Positions 34,154 to 46,793 are shown, numbered from the stretch's first letter. The stretch: 64,000 nt of DNA from Adenanthera pavonina (GCA_026686845.1 JAIVEN010000024.1:10775501-10839500); one strand, 5' to 3'. Translations and numbers: made by a program. The notes: generated by a model not told the origin, from the sequence alone.

Positions 34154-37100
34154 TGTAATATCCCTATTTTTATGGGATATTATAAAATGAATAAAAAATG
34201 AGAAACGGAGTGAGACGAAAAAACTATATATAATCGAGCCTTAGAAGGAATTAATTTCTCATTTAATTTTCAGAAAAAGTTATGTTTGATCCGTAATTAA
34301 AATTAATTTTCCAAAAGGTCCTTAGCAGAAATTAATTCCAGAACGTACCCCGGAAAATATGAAATATACCACTTGAATAAAAACCCACTTCAAGCTGAGC
34401 GCAACGGTATAAATATTGCGTAGCTAGGAGGTCCAGGTTAAGAGATAGATCAATTTGAAGTTAATGTGAATAGTAAAAAAGAAATAATAAAAAATTGGTC
34501 TTTGAGTGAAATTACAAGAAAGTGCCTAAAAGAATGGATAATTATATTTTTGACTCGGTTTAAGGCAAAATGATCATTTCCTTGATTTGAAGAAAAATGT
34601 GAATAATGCATTTAAGGTCCAAAAATGAAAATTTTGACACCGTAAAATGTAAAAGGAATTGGAAAAAATGATGAAACACCGTTAAGTGTAAAGAAGGGTA
34701 AAGATGTCATTTTTTCTAATTAAATGAAAAAATGAGAAAATTATAGTTTAGCCCCAAGAATTAAGAATGTGTGCATTTAGTCCCTTAAGAATGCCTTCAA
34801 TGTGAAAGGGAAAAGAGAAAGAAGTTTGGAGAAAATTATAGATAATGACTTGAAAGTTTCAAAAATTATAAATTTACCCCGGGTCAAGGGTATTTTTGGA
34901 AATATACAAAATTATAGTCAAAATGAAGCTTTCAATGAGTTAAGCCCAATGGAATATAGCAAGGAATCTATTGAGATCAAAATAATGTCTATTAGGTAAT
35001 TAGGGTTTAATATTAATATTTTACCCGATAAAGGTTATTTTAGACCGCAGAAAAATGCAGTACGGATTCAAGGACAATGATTGGGCCATGTTAAACTATA
35101 TTTTGGACCAAGAAAATGATTTTAGTCCAAAAGTAATTGTTGGATAATCCTGTACTGATATAATAATAAATATGGAAAAAGTATTCAATCGGTCTGGGTA
35201 AATTTAATCGATAAATGTTATTTTGGTCCAATTAAAATTAAAAAGCAATTTTTGTGCAAATTACCCTTAATATGGCTTGTCATGCCATTGCTAGGACATA
35301 GATGGAATTTGTTTAATTGTTTTAATGAATGAAAAATGACTCAGGTAGCTAACTAAGGTTAATTAAGGTAAAGCATGATTAAGTAAGTGATTAAGTGAGA
35401 TAATCCTACTTCATCCTCTCATTCCACGTGTGACCAGCTGCTTCCTTGTGAACAAATGGGATTATTTAATTGGCTTTTGGGACTACTTCTTTGAGAAGCA
35501 TTTGAAAAAAAAAAGAAAGAAAGAGAGAGGGGAAAATGGCAAGAGATGACTGGTTAATAGTTTTATAACTATTTCTTTTGCTCCCTTCTCATTTTGGCCT
35601 ACTAAACACTTGAGAAAGGAAAGGAAAGTGCTCTAAAAAAAAGCAAGAAGAAGGAGCTTACATGAGGAAAGAAAAAGAGGGAGAAAAATCCAAGAAAAAT
35701 TGGTAAGTAATCCTCTTGTAATGCTCAAGTGTTCTAGCATAGTTTTTAAGTTGTATGGGCTAGTTTCCTTGAAATTTTCTCCCTTCCTCTCACTGTATGA
35801 TTTCAGCCATGGAGGTTCTTGAAAGAGAAAGTGGAGCTTTAATGAAATAAACCTAGGGAAGAGCTTAGACAAGTTCCAAGAAGCAAGAAATCGCAAGTTA
35901 TTGTAGCTAGTTTGGAGGAAATATTTTTCTCCAATTTTCTTTCATTTTTAGTCAATTAGGGTTTGTTGATAGATATGGAATTTGAAACTTTTGACCTTAA
36001 AAATGGATTTCTAGGGTCCAAATTATGCAAGAACAATGATATTGTACAAGAAAAGTTCAAGGGAAAACAAAATGAAATTTTTAGATCAAGTATGCCACTT
36101 TATGATTAAGCTTAATGAATCAATGGCTCATGGTATTATTTCATGATGCTATAGGGTTTCAAGAAGTGTTTTAAGATCAATGGAAGTATCCACAAAGTTT
36201 GAAAATCATTGGAGAGCAAAAAGGTAGTTATTTTCCCTATTATGCTTAATGTTGTCATACTTTATTTCCATGATATTATGACTATGCCATATAATTGTTT
36301 GAATGCTTTATGATGTATTTTCATTGTTGGCTAAATGTTTGAAGGGTTTTATAACCCTAGGATGTCCATTTTACAAAGTGTTACCCTGCCAAAATTTTTA
36401 TGGAATTGTATGGCATAATATGAAGTTATGATTTTCATTGATGATTTTATGAAATGATATGATGATGTGAATGCATGATTTGATATAACTACTGAGACTC
36501 TTTGAATCTTACCCCTCTAAATGATCACCATGACTAGGCCCAAGCTATGGTAAGAAGGGGTCAAGAGTGCCAAGGAGAGAGAAGAAAGAGGATGAAGCAA
36601 AATGTTGTTTTCAAGTTATGATCTAGTTATTTGAAATGACATGTAAAGTTATGAGCATGTGACTAAATATGTATCTCCATGCTATTATGATCATTAAAGC
36701 ATTATGAAATGTTATGTATGAGTTTAGTATAATGAATGATGATGTATTATGTCTATGAGGCTTACTTTGTAAAGTGATGATTGGAAATGCTCAAGTAAAA
36801 CACTCTGAGGATAATGTAGGTACTGTTTATGTAAGATAGGACAGATAGTTTAAGTGATATATATATGCTCCTAAAGTACACAAGAAGAGCTTGAAAATGA
36901 TCTAAAGATCACTCCATTTGGAGATATGTATAAATTATAGTGATTTTTCAAATTTAGGGCTCAGAACAAAGAAATATTGGGAAAACTGGAAACTAAAAGT
37001 TAGGTACTGGAAAATTAAAAAGATGATATAAATCGTGCAGAGCTCCAAAAATTTAGTGGTTTGCATATATGGAAATATAATTGGAGCTATATGATAGGAG

Positions 37101-37636
37101 ATATGGAGGTTTTCCCAAAACTGTTCCAGCAAAAGTGGAATTCTAACCCTTTATGATTTAAGTTAACACCATGCCTTATGAAAATTGAATAAATGTACAT
37201 GAAAAATATTTCTAGAAATTAGACTCACAGGGCTTTCCAATGACATAAAGAATATATGAATTGTCTCAGGGTAGAGTGAGATATGAATTTTTAAATATAA
37301 GGCTAAAATCTTGGGGAAGAAAAAATGACCAAATATATAGTAAATGTTTGAGGAATAAGCTATATAAATTGGTCAAGATAATACTCTGTTTCATATTTTT
37401 TCAATGTATATAAGGTTTTTATCTATTGTTAGAAACTTAAATCACTATGAAATGATTTTTCTAGAATTAGTTAAAAATTTTCAAAATTTAGTCAGCAAAA
37501 CTACCATATGAACAGTAACCGAAAATTTTAGAAATTCTGATTTTCATTCTGATGTGATTCAAGCTTAGAATTAAGTATAATCAGATTTAAAAAGAGTCTA
37601 ATTCATGGGAAATGAGTTTAAAAGTAAGGTGCTACA
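34154..37636 (+). mobile_element. T3 solo LTR (Gypsy-type), complete, inside the SV3 3' ORF
   Basis: The 3,483-bp sequence begins TGTAATATCCC, ends GGTGCTACA, and is flanked by the perfect 5-bp duplication CAACT (34149-34153 and 37637-37641). Both flanks align as one uninterrupted stretch of the SV1 3' ORF. It has no internal region, so it is a solo LTR left by recombination between LTRs. It carries a purine-rich leader with TTGGTAAGTAATCC at about 35700 and an ACTGAGACTCTTTGAATCTT motif at about 36489. It encodes nothing credible. Confidence 0.92.
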
Positions 37637-39612
37637 CAACTTTTCCTCCTTGAATGCTTCAGTGGGCTTACCTTTGCCTTTCTCCAAGCATTGTATTTTA
37701 GCATACTAAAGTATTTTGGTGATGATCGAGGCAAAGGGCAAGGTGAAATCTCTCCTTTGATCTCGAGTCTTGATCATACACTGAAGGATGATATAGCCCA
37801 TATTCAACAGCTTTCCACGCATCAGTCATCAAATGAGCTTCAACCTTTATAATCAAATTAAAGCTTCCCCCTTCGTTGAATATAATCTTGGACACAATAT
37901 GGTGCAGGATCCTAACTTGAACATTTAGATCAGAGGGCTTCAGAAACTCAGGGGAGCCCTATTCTCATGTCTTTTGAATAGGGTATTTAGGACATTGCTC
38001 TCCTTGTAATTCAAGAATAGACTACCTTCTTCATCTGCATTTTCATCTTCATCCATAGGTGGTGATATCAATCTTAAGGCCATCTTGCCTAGGGATTTTC
38101 AAAACTTCATTAAATGTCTCATCAGAGAGCCATAGAGTTCTAGACCTCAGATGAATGATGATGTATTATGTCTATGAGGCTTACTTTGTAAAGTTATGAT
38201 TGGAAATGCTCAAGTAAAACACTCCGAGGATAATATAGGTACTATTTATGTAAGATAGGACAGATAGTTTAAGTAATATATATATGCTCCTAAAGTACAC
38301 AAGTAGAGCTTGAAAATGATCTAAAGAGCACTCCATTTGGAGTTATATATAAATTATAGTGATTTTTCAAAGTTAGGGTTCAGAACAAAGAAATATTGGG
38401 AAAACTGGAAACTAAAAGTTAGATACTGGAAAATTAAAAAGGTGATATAAATCGTGCAGAGCTCCAAAAATTTAGTGGTTTGTATTTATGGAAATATCTA
38501 TGATTTTAGTTTCATATTCCACTAATTTGGAGATAATTGGAGCTATATGATAGGAGATATGGAGGTTTTCCCAAAACTGTTCTAGCAAAAGTGGAATTCT
38601 AACCCTTTATCATTTAAGTTAACACCATGCCTTATGCAAGTTGAATAAATGTACAAGAAAAATATTTCTAGAAATTAGACTCACAGGGATTTCCAATGAC
38701 ATAAAGAATATATGAATTGTCTCAGGGTAGAGTAAGATATGAATTTTTAAATATAAGGCCAAAATCTTGGGGAAGAGAAAATGACCAAATATATAGTAAA
38801 TGTTTGAGGAATAAGCTATATAAATTGGTCAAGAGAATGCTCTATTTCATATTTTTCCTATGTATAGAAGGTTTTTATCTATTGTTAGAAACTTAAATCA
38901 CTATAAAATGATTTTTCTAGAATTAGTTATGAATTTTCAAAATTTAGTCAGCAAAACTACCATATGAACAGTAACCAAAAATTTTGGAAATTCTGATTTT
39001 CATTCTTATGTAATTCAAGTTTAGAATCAAGTATAATCAGAATTAAAAGGAGTCTAATTCATGGAAAATGAGTTTAAAAGTAAGGTGTTACATAACTTTT
39101 CCTCCTTGAATACTTCAGTGGGCTTGCCTTTGCCTTTCTCCAAGCTTTGTATTTTAGCATACTAAAGTATTTTGGTGATGATCGAGGCAAAGGGCAAGGT
39201 GAAATCTCTCCTTTGATCTCAAGTCTTGATCATACACTGAAGGATGATATAGCCCATATTCAATAGCTTTCCACTCATCAGTGCAGTCATCACATGAGCT
39301 TCAACCTTTATAATCAAATTAAAGCTTCCCCTTTCGTTGAATATAATCCTGGACACAATATAGTGCAGGATCCTAACTTGAACACTTAGATCAGAGGGCT
39401 TCAGCAAACTTAGGGGAGCCCTATTCTCATGTCTTTTGAATAGGGTATTTAGGACATTGCTCTCCTTGTAATTCAAGGATAGACTACCTTCTTCATCTGC
39501 ATTTTCATCTTCATCCATAGGTGGTGATATCAATCTTAAGGCCATCTTGCCTAGGGATTTCCAAAACTTCATTAAATGTCTCATCAGAGAGCCATAGAAT
39601 TCTAGACCTCAG
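36732..39612. repeat. 1.4-kb tandem duplication of T3 LTR 3' end plus 3' ORF segment
   Basis: Unit A is 36732-38150 and unit B is 38151-39612. Each runs from ATGAATGATGATGTATTATG through the LTR end and a stretch of 3' ORF to GACCTCAG. B has about 38 bp near 38500 that A lacks, and A lacks about 5 bp near 37823. These account for the size difference. The duplication spans the LTR/ORF junction, so it happened after T3 inserted. B is followed by the normal continuation of the ORF (ATTAACC). Confidence 0.92.
37642..38150 (-). pseudogene. SV3 3' ORF segment, duplicated copy (unit A)
   Basis: Encodes fragments such as SKIIFNEGGSFNLIIKVEAH (37698-37895), matching the SV1 SRIIFNKGGSFNLITRAEAH stretch. 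Stops and shifts are present. It repeats the coding part of unit B. Confidence 0.8.
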
Positions 39613-40095
39613 ATTAACCTACCATTTCTCTTTTCTGCTATTGTACAACAGAATAGCATACCACATTTTGATCACTTCATCATCATATCTTTCTTTAATT
39701 TCCAACAGATTTTTATATCTCACAAGCCATAACCCAGCATCAAAATTGTTGGAAATAAGAAATTCCTCCAAATTTGTACAGTGAGATTTGATTACCTTCT
39801 TGTTAATAAACTTGGTGGTATATTCTTCTAGGATATGAGCATTGCTCCACAATGGCTTAGTGGTTAACTGGAATTCCTCAAATTCAGCACTGGACAAGGT
39901 AGAGGCAGCAGCAGGGGACACAGGTTTCTTTGAACCAGCTGTAGGAGTTGTTTTCTAACTTTTGGATGGAGTTCCCCTACTAGATTCGCCATTCCTTTTC
40001 TTAGTTTCACCTCCCTTAAAGGCATACTAAGACTTAACAGCCCTCTTTGGTCTGGACTCTTCTTAACCTATGTTAGGATTTTTAATCCTTACCAT
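39091..40095 (-). pseudogene. SV3 3' ORF, N-terminal part and middle
   Basis: Starts ATGGTAAGG at 40095 (aligned with the SV1 start). A Lys/Ser-rich N-terminus is followed by ELTTKPLWS-like, FLISNNFDAGLWLVRYKNLL (39619-39921) and NEVLE-like residues, then DEEGSLSLNYKESNVLNTLF (39219-39584). Stops separate the open pieces. Downstream coding DNA is displaced by the LTR duplication. Confidence 0.85.
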
Positions 40096-40873
40096 TCTCC
40101 TGATAGATTGTTGTAGAAAGATGCAAGGAATGGGTTTTTAAGCAAACAAAGAGTAAGAAATTCAACAAATGAGTTTCATCCTTAAACTTCATCTAACAGA
40201 GACCAATCATGATTGCATGCTTCAATAGACAAATTTTGAGATTCTAAAATTCAAATTTTAAAGTTTTGTAAAGAGCTTTTAAAATGCATATTTTGAGTTT
40301 CATCCTTAAACTTCGTCTAACAGAGACCAATCATGATTGCATGCTTCAATAGACAAATTTTGAGATTCTAAAATTCAAATTTTAAAGTTTTGTAAAGAGC
40401 TTTTAAAATGCATATTTTGAGTTTTTTAAATTCACAGAGTGAGTATTTTGAACAAAGTCAATATTCACATTGTTATTCATAAATTCAAATTTTTGCGAGA
40501 TAACGGATGAATGTCAAGAGACATGAAGGTACTTCAACAATGTGTGAGCCTCCAAAATTCATCTAATTAGAACTTAAGTTTGAATTTTAAGCATACCAAT
40601 TCATTCAAAATCACAGTTTAACATGGAAATTCATCTAATAACATATAAAATGCAAATTCAAAATGCTAAACTTACAGAGAAGGCCTGAAAATTCAAATTT
40701 CAAGCCCTACTTCAGCATCTTTTTACTATGCAAGTCTGAAAAACTCCATTAAATTGATTTACTATCATCTGGACTCATGAGGAGTACTTGCAAAACATCT
40801 TAAACATACTCCAATGCTAAAGTTAGTATCAATTTAATGCCAAAAACTTAAATAGATTTAGTTAGAGGTTTGA
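40096..40873 (-). promoter_or_regulatory. SV3 pol-to-3'ORF spacer with decayed boxes and a tandem duplication
   Basis: The spacer between the pol stop and the 3' ORF start holds AGACAAATTTTGA and AAATTCAAATTTT boxes, decayed relative to SV1. A 124-bp tandem duplication (40171-40294 and 40295-40418) has one visible mismatch. A TTAAAAACC stretch takes the place of the SV2 TATA box. Confidence 0.6.
40171..40418. repeat. 124-bp tandem duplication
   Basis: Both units start GAGTTTCATCCTTAAACTTC and end with AAAATGCATATTTT. The only difference I see is ATCTAAC versus GTCTAAC. The near identity in an otherwise old element means the duplication is recent. Confidence 0.95.
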
Positions 40874-43316
40874 TTACAATTCATTAGGATTTATCATTCC
40901 CAATTCTCTTTTAATTTTGTAGTATCTATCTTCTGCAAGTGGTTTAGTCAAAATGTCTACAATCTAATCTTCAGTAAGAATGTATTCCAATTTGATGTCT
41001 CCTTTCAAAACATGGTCTCTTATGAAGTAATTTCTCACTTCAATGTGCTTTTTCCTTGAATGCATGACTAGATTGTTTGTGATATTGATGACACTTTGAT
41101 TATCACATTTTATTGGTATTTCTTTCATCTCAATCTCAAGATCTTCAAGTTGTTGCTTCATCCAAAGGACTTGAGCACAACAGTTGCCTACTGCTACATA
41201 TTTAGCTTCTGCTGTGAAGAGAGCCACATTGTTTTGCTTCCTGCTGAACCATGAAACCAGGTATCTTCTAAGAAACTGACACATTCCACTAGTACTTTTT
41301 CTATCAATTTTAGATCCAGCAAAGTCAACGTCAATATATCCCATGAGCTCTACTCCATTGCCTTCTGGATACCAAAGTCCCATATGTGATATTCCAATTA
41401 AGTATGTAAAAATTCTCTTCACAACTATTGTATGGGACTCTTTGAAACATGATTAGAACCTTGCACATATACAAACACTTGCTATTAGGTATAGTAGGGA
41501 ACCAATCATTCTCCTATACTGAGTTATATCAAAAGGCTTTTCTCCCTCATCCATATCAAGTTTTGCTGTAATAACTATAGGAGTCCCCATTAATTTGATG
41601 TTTTCCATTCCAATCTTTTTCAACAGCTCCTTAAGATATTTTGATTGATTGAGGAAGATGTCATCATCACATTGTTTAATTTGCAATCCAAGGAAGAAGT
41701 TGAGCTCACCCATTATTAAAATTTCAAATTTACTCTGCATTAACTTAGAGAAATTCTTACAAAGAGATTCATTAGTAGCACCAAATATAATATCATCAAC
41801 ATAAATTTGAACAATAAGCAAGTCTTTTTTTTCTATCTTAGTAAACAGTATTGTATATGTTTTTCCTCTATTAAATCCTTTTTCAGTTAGGAAATTGTTT
41901 AGCTTTTCATACCATGCTCTAGGTGCCTGTTAAAAAGCTTTCTTTAGTTTATAAACATATTTGGCTTTGTTGAGTCCTCAAAATTTGGAGATTGATCAAC
42001 ATAAATCTCTTTCATGATATAACCATTCAGAAAAGCACTTTTTACATCCATTTGATACAGCATTATGTTTTTTATGCACACATAGACTAAGAGGATTCTT
42101 ATTGCTTCTAATCTTGCAACTGGAGTAAAAGTTTCCTCAAAATCTATGCCTTCTTCCTGATTGTATCCTTTGGCTACTAATCTAGCTTTGGTTCTGATAA
42201 TTGCTCCAGATTCATCAATTTTATTTCTGAATACCCATTTAGTTCCAATAATTGGATAATTCTTAGGCCTAAGAACTAAATATCAAACTTGATTTCTTTT
42301 AAACTAATTAAGCTCATCTTGCATAGCTAATATCAAATATTCATTAGTTAAAACTTCTTTAGTGCACTTAGGTTCAATTTAAGAAATAAATGTATGGTTA
42401 TTTACTTGATCTCTAAGTTGTCTTCTAATTTTAATATTCTCTTAAATACCCTAATCACTTGATCAACTGGATGACTACTTTGATATCTCCAAGCTCTATG
42501 GAGTTCTTGAGAAATTTCTTCATTATTTTCCATTCAACATCATTCTCCTAAATATCTTCCTCTACATTAGCAGATTTAGATATTTTAGGCAGTTCAATTT
42601 TATCTTCCTTAGAAAAATTCAAGTTCTTAAAGCTATAGATTAGATCATCCTCATCTATGACATGCTTAGAAATAGTTTCATTTTCAATAAAAACCACATA
42701 CATAGATTCTTTTATAGTTCCAGTCCTTTTTTTGAACACCCTATATGCTTTACTTCTACTAAAATAGCCAAGGAATATACCTTCATTTGAGTTAATATCA
42801 AACTTACCCAGATTTTCTTTTCCATTGTTATGGATGAAGCACTTGTATCCAAATACATGCAGATGTGAAAAGTTTGGCTTCCTTCCTTTGTAGAGCTCAT
42901 AAGGTGTCTTCCCCAGAATTGGTCTAATGTAGGCTCTATTAATAATATAGCTTGTTGTGTTTACTACATCAGCCCAAAAATATTGAGGAAGCTCCTTTTT
43001 ATTTAGAATTGCTCTTATCATTTCTCTCAACATCCTATTCGTCCTCTCCACTACTCTATTTTGCTGAAGAGTCCTTGAGGCTGAGAAGTTGTGATCAATT
43101 GCATACTCTTCACAGTACTCTAGAAAGCTTGAATTTTTGAATTCTCTTCCATGATCAGACCTGATAGATACAATTGAAATACTTTTCACATTTTGCACTT
43201 TCTTGGCTAAAGTTACAAATGCATCAAATGTTTATTTTTGGAAGAAAGGCATAAAATTTAGGTAACCCTAGAGTAATCATCTACAATTACAAGCACATAG
43301 AAGTTTCCATTTTCCC
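40874..43316 (-). pseudogene. pol: SV3 pol remnant (INT-RT-RH), many stops
   Basis: Recognisable pieces on the minus strand: integrase core SIVSIRSDHGREFKNSSFLE with NRVVERTNR (42548-43198), reverse transcriptase YVDDIIFGATNESLCKNFSK (41453-41821), and RNase H VDFAGSKIDRKSTSGMCQFL (40964-41422). The protease and the zinc-finger part of integrase are missing, because gag sequence joins directly to NFYVLVIVDDYSR at about 43310. It ends NPNEL-TAA as in SV1. No function is possible. Confidence 0.92.
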
Positions 43317-45118
43317 TAGGTGCAAATGTATCTTTGGGAACCCATTCTACCTTCCTACCAAGTAGAGTCGAGAAAACGGGCTTCAACCAGTGGGCTGGCC
43401 TATTTTAACTCATTTTATGGCGATCTTGGGTTGAGAAAAATAGAGCCTATATTAAAGCAATATTTTTTTGGCCCAGACTGCCAAACCCGAAGGTTAGGCT
43501 GTTTGGACCATTTTTTTTTCTTTAACCCCTTTTTTTTCTCATTCTCAATGAGGATACAATGCTTCATGAATCATGAAGCATGATATTGAATGAACATAAG
43601 TTTGAATTGTAATTATATGATGGTTGGTGGTAGTTGAATGTTAAATTGTTGAATTGTGATACCTAGATGATTAATATGTATTAATGTATTTTGGTAAATT
43701 GTTTGTATGTTATTATGGTTGTATGTGATTAATATGCAAATGGTATTTCTAGTTTGATTATGAACTAAACATATTGTTTATTTAGGGTATTATTCAATTT
43801 CAAATGCCAATTTTTAAAATATATATATATATATAATTATACATATATATGAAATGTGTAGCGGTCCTAGGCTTGAGAAATTTCAGCCCGCTGTAAATGG
43901 GCCAGCCAGCCCTAACCTCGCTTTATGGCCAGCCCGTTTGGGGCTGGCTAGCCCGTTTTGACAGCTCTACTACCAAGTCCATTTTTCTTTAACCAACATG
44001 AACTGGAAATATCTCCTTTCTTGTTATAGAAGTGGCAAGTGATAAAGGAACTGCTAGACTATGATGCAGGAAGAAAGCAATACAGATAATATTTTTATTT
44101 CACAAATTTGAGTTGCACATAGGATTCAATGACTTTTGAATTATAGCTTTTATGTCCATCAGCATATGCAAAGTGTCACATATATAAATTTTGATTTTTT
44201 CTTTTCATTCTTTTCCTTGACCGCACAAGGATCATAGCCAAGACTAGCTTTTCCTTGTGTAATTCTCTAACTTCCTAGTAATGCAAATAACATATCTTTA
44301 CCCTTGGTGAGTTTAGCCATGCTTTTCACAAGATATTCATTGTTTTTTCTTTAGTTCAATGCATGATACACAACAAATAGATTTAGCTATATGTTGAGAT
44401 GCAGTGTTAGACATTTTGCAAAATGATTCTAACTTGCCAATCTTTCTTTTAGCTAGTTTTAGTTCTACTGTAGTTTTAATGAATTCATCATGCAGATCAT
44501 GAAATGCATCAAGTAGTTCAAAATATGAGGGTTTAAAATCATTTACCTCATCTTCGTGGTCATTGTCAGATGAATTTTGAGTTTCTTCTGCTACTTATGC
44601 CATCAGACATATGTTGACAATCTCTTCTTCATCTTCATCCTCCTCATCAAAGTTGTTGCTCCATATTGAAGAGATGTAGGCCTTTTTCTTTTTGCCTTTG
44701 TCAGCCACTTTCTTTTCTCTCTCCTACTTTTACAAGAATTGTGGGCATTCCCATTTGATGTGCCCTTGTTTTTTTACATTCATAGTAGGTGATAGACTCT
44801 TTGCTTTCTTTCTTGCTATCTGCAGTTGCTCCTTTCTTGAAGAACTGCTTATTACTCTTTTTATAGTAGAATCTTTCAAATTTTCTGACTAACATAGCCG
44901 GAGTTTCTTCATCTAGTTCTTCTTCATCATTAGAGTCTTCTTCTCTTTCTTCTATAACTTTTAATGCAAGACCCTTTTTCTTCTTGTCTTGTCCAGCGTC
45001 CTTGAGAGCTTTTATCTTGCCCTCATATTCTTCTAGAGTGCCAAAGAGAGCTGTAATAGAAGCCATTGACTCTCATCTAGCTTCTTCTATGATTGTTACT
45101 TTTGGTTGTCATTCTGAA
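43317..45118 (-). pseudogene. gag: SV3 gag remnant, split by an hAT element, start missing
   Basis: The 44701-45066 piece reads MASITALFGTLEEYEGKIKA, matching the SV1 gag middle. The first zinc knuckle is broken (YYECKK replaces CYECKK and is shifted afterwards). The C-terminal part continues to WVPKD next to the hAT element and the integrase junction. The first third of gag is missing beyond 45118. Confidence 0.9.
43363..43969. mobile_element. Non-autonomous hAT element, 607 bp, in SV3 gag
   Basis: The ends are TAGAGTCGAGAAAACGGGC and, from the other side, TAGAGCTGTCAAAACGGGC, so the inverted repeats match at 15 of 19 positions. The 8-bp duplication CTACCAAG is perfect (43355-43362 and 43970-43977). 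Subterminal GGGCTGGC/GCCAGCCC boxes are typical of plant hAT elements. There is no transposase; the interior is AT-rich. Confidence 0.93.
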
Positions 45119-45120
45119 GG

Positions 45121-45887
45121 TGTCACTGTTTTATGTAGAAATTTATGAACCGATATGACTTGGGGCATGACTGTTGTATGCCTATGGTTAAATGTTAATT
45201 ATGTCCTATATGTTATGCAATGTATCTTTCCCAAATGTTTGGTTGTGTTGGACTTGAGATTGATGTCTCTAGGTCCTTATGGGTTGGTATGCCTAGAATG
45301 TAAGCCTAGTGTGGGTTTTGGGTCCCTGGTTATGAAAAGGTCACATAGCCTATTAGCTCAAGTTAGGGTTCAAGGGAGTTAAAACTTGAAGGAGTGGTTT
45401 CTTCGGGTTAAAGCCTTCTTGGACAAGCTCCTTGTGCCTCTTATAACCCGTTGGAATGGTCTCCATATGCAAATTGCTTATGGGTGGCTATTGGTGGTGT
45501 TGAGTTCTTGTTTGTGGTCAAAAAGTGACCATTTCAATGTTAGATATCTAAAATCTCCATACGGAGTTGTTTTAAGGCATGGTCAGTATCTACAGTTAGA
45601 GGAAGAGTAGAGTGACCTATAAAAATTAGATTCAGATCAATCAGAGGTTAGAGTGTGAAATTATGCATGTAAAAAATTTGTCAGATGTATCAACCATCTG
45701 CTTATGCTGATTCTATCATTAGCACCACGGTGCCATGTATCTCAAGTTCCATCTCCTTTTTCTCTAGAAACTTACCTCACCATGGCGCTATAGTGCTAAG
45801 CTGCAGCACCACCCCATCAGTTGTTCTTCCTTCCCCTATTTTTGTATTTCCTTAGTTATGTTTAGGGTTGGTGAGTCTAAGGTGTTA
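45121..45887 (+). mobile_element. T6b: fragment of the same LTR-like family as 5500-7990
   Basis: Blocks such as TGAAGGAGTGGTTTCTTCGG, GGTCAAAAAGTG, CTCCATACGGAG and TTATGCATGT match T6a. It ends in AAGGTGTTAACA at 45876-45887, similar to a Gypsy LTR end. The short plus-strand ORFs 45155-45610 fall inside it and are not genes. Its left edge truncates the SV3 gag. Confidence 0.5.
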
Positions 45888-46793
45888 ACAAATTTATTAT
45901 GTCAATTATGGCACAAAAATGTTGATTTAGTATTTTGAAAAGTTAGATAGAGCTAATTTGGGCATAAAGCATAAGTGGTATAAATGCCTAGAAAGAAGAT
46001 AAAAAGAGCTTTCTAAAAAGTCAAAGAACACCTCAAATGGCTAAGTATAGAATTAATTATGAATTTTCAATTTAAATGTCAAAACTGGGCTGTGTTGGAA
46101 AACTATAAATTTTACTATAAGTATTGATTGTTTTGAAAGGCAATATAAAATTGTATAGTTCTCTAAAATTCCAGTGGTTTAGATATATGGAATGATCAAT
46201 GTTTAAAGTTTGATATACCACTAGCTTGATGTAATTGGAGCAATACAATGAAAGTTATGTAAGATTTCCTAAAATTATTCCACTAGAGAATTATTCTGAC
46301 CCTTGACAATTTAAGATAATGCTATACCCTATTTTAGTTAAATGAATATACTAGGTAAATATGTTTAGAAAGCATATATGTAGAGCTTTCAAATAATGTA
46401 AAGAAAGCATAAATTAGCCATAAGAAGTATGAGATATGAATTTTTAAATTTATGGGTCAAAATCTGGACTAAAACTGGAAGTTGAAAATGAATAGAAATT
46501 TCAGATGAATAACTTGTGTAAATTGATGTTTCAAAACTCTAGTTCATATTTCTTCCAAGAAACTCAGGATGTTCACAACTTTTAGAGACTTGAAACATAA
46601 AGAAAGAATTTTTGTGTATTTAGTTATAAACTTTCAAAATTTGTTGCAAAATTGTAGAAATAATGCATAAAGAATAGTTTTTATAGTCATGAATTTTTCA
46701 TTAGTTCAAATTCTCACAAGTCATTGTACTGCATCCAAATGAAGCAATATTTATGGAAAAAGTGTTCAAAGATATGGTGTTACACAAGTTCCA
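45888..46793 (+). mobile_element. 3' end of a T-family LTR (fragment)
   Basis: Similar to the 3' parts of T1 and T3: TATGAGATATGAATTTTTAA, GGTCAAAATCTGG, GTTATAAACTTTCAAAATTT, ending GGTGTTACA at 46785-46793. It has no start, so it is a fragment. Confidence 0.6.

Larger units (their letters stand above)
31162..45118 (-). mobile_element. SV3: old, broken Sirevirus, nested and rearranged
   Basis: Minus-strand order of surviving parts: gag (45118 to 43317), pol (to 40874), spacer with boxes, 3' ORF (40095 to 32969), PPT and 3' LTR (32677-31162). The 5' LTR and gag start are missing beyond 45118, where T6b LTR sequence begins. Inside it lie a solo T3 LTR, a 1.4-kb tandem duplication, a 124-bp tandem duplication, an hAT element and a gag/integrase deletion. 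All reading frames carry many stops. The degree of decay makes it the oldest Sirevirus here. Confidence 0.85.

Noticed and set aside
45155..45610. Two adjacent plus-strand ORFs (75 and 74 aa)
   Set aside because: The DNA matches the non-coding T6a sequence at 7200-7700, where the frames are not conserved.
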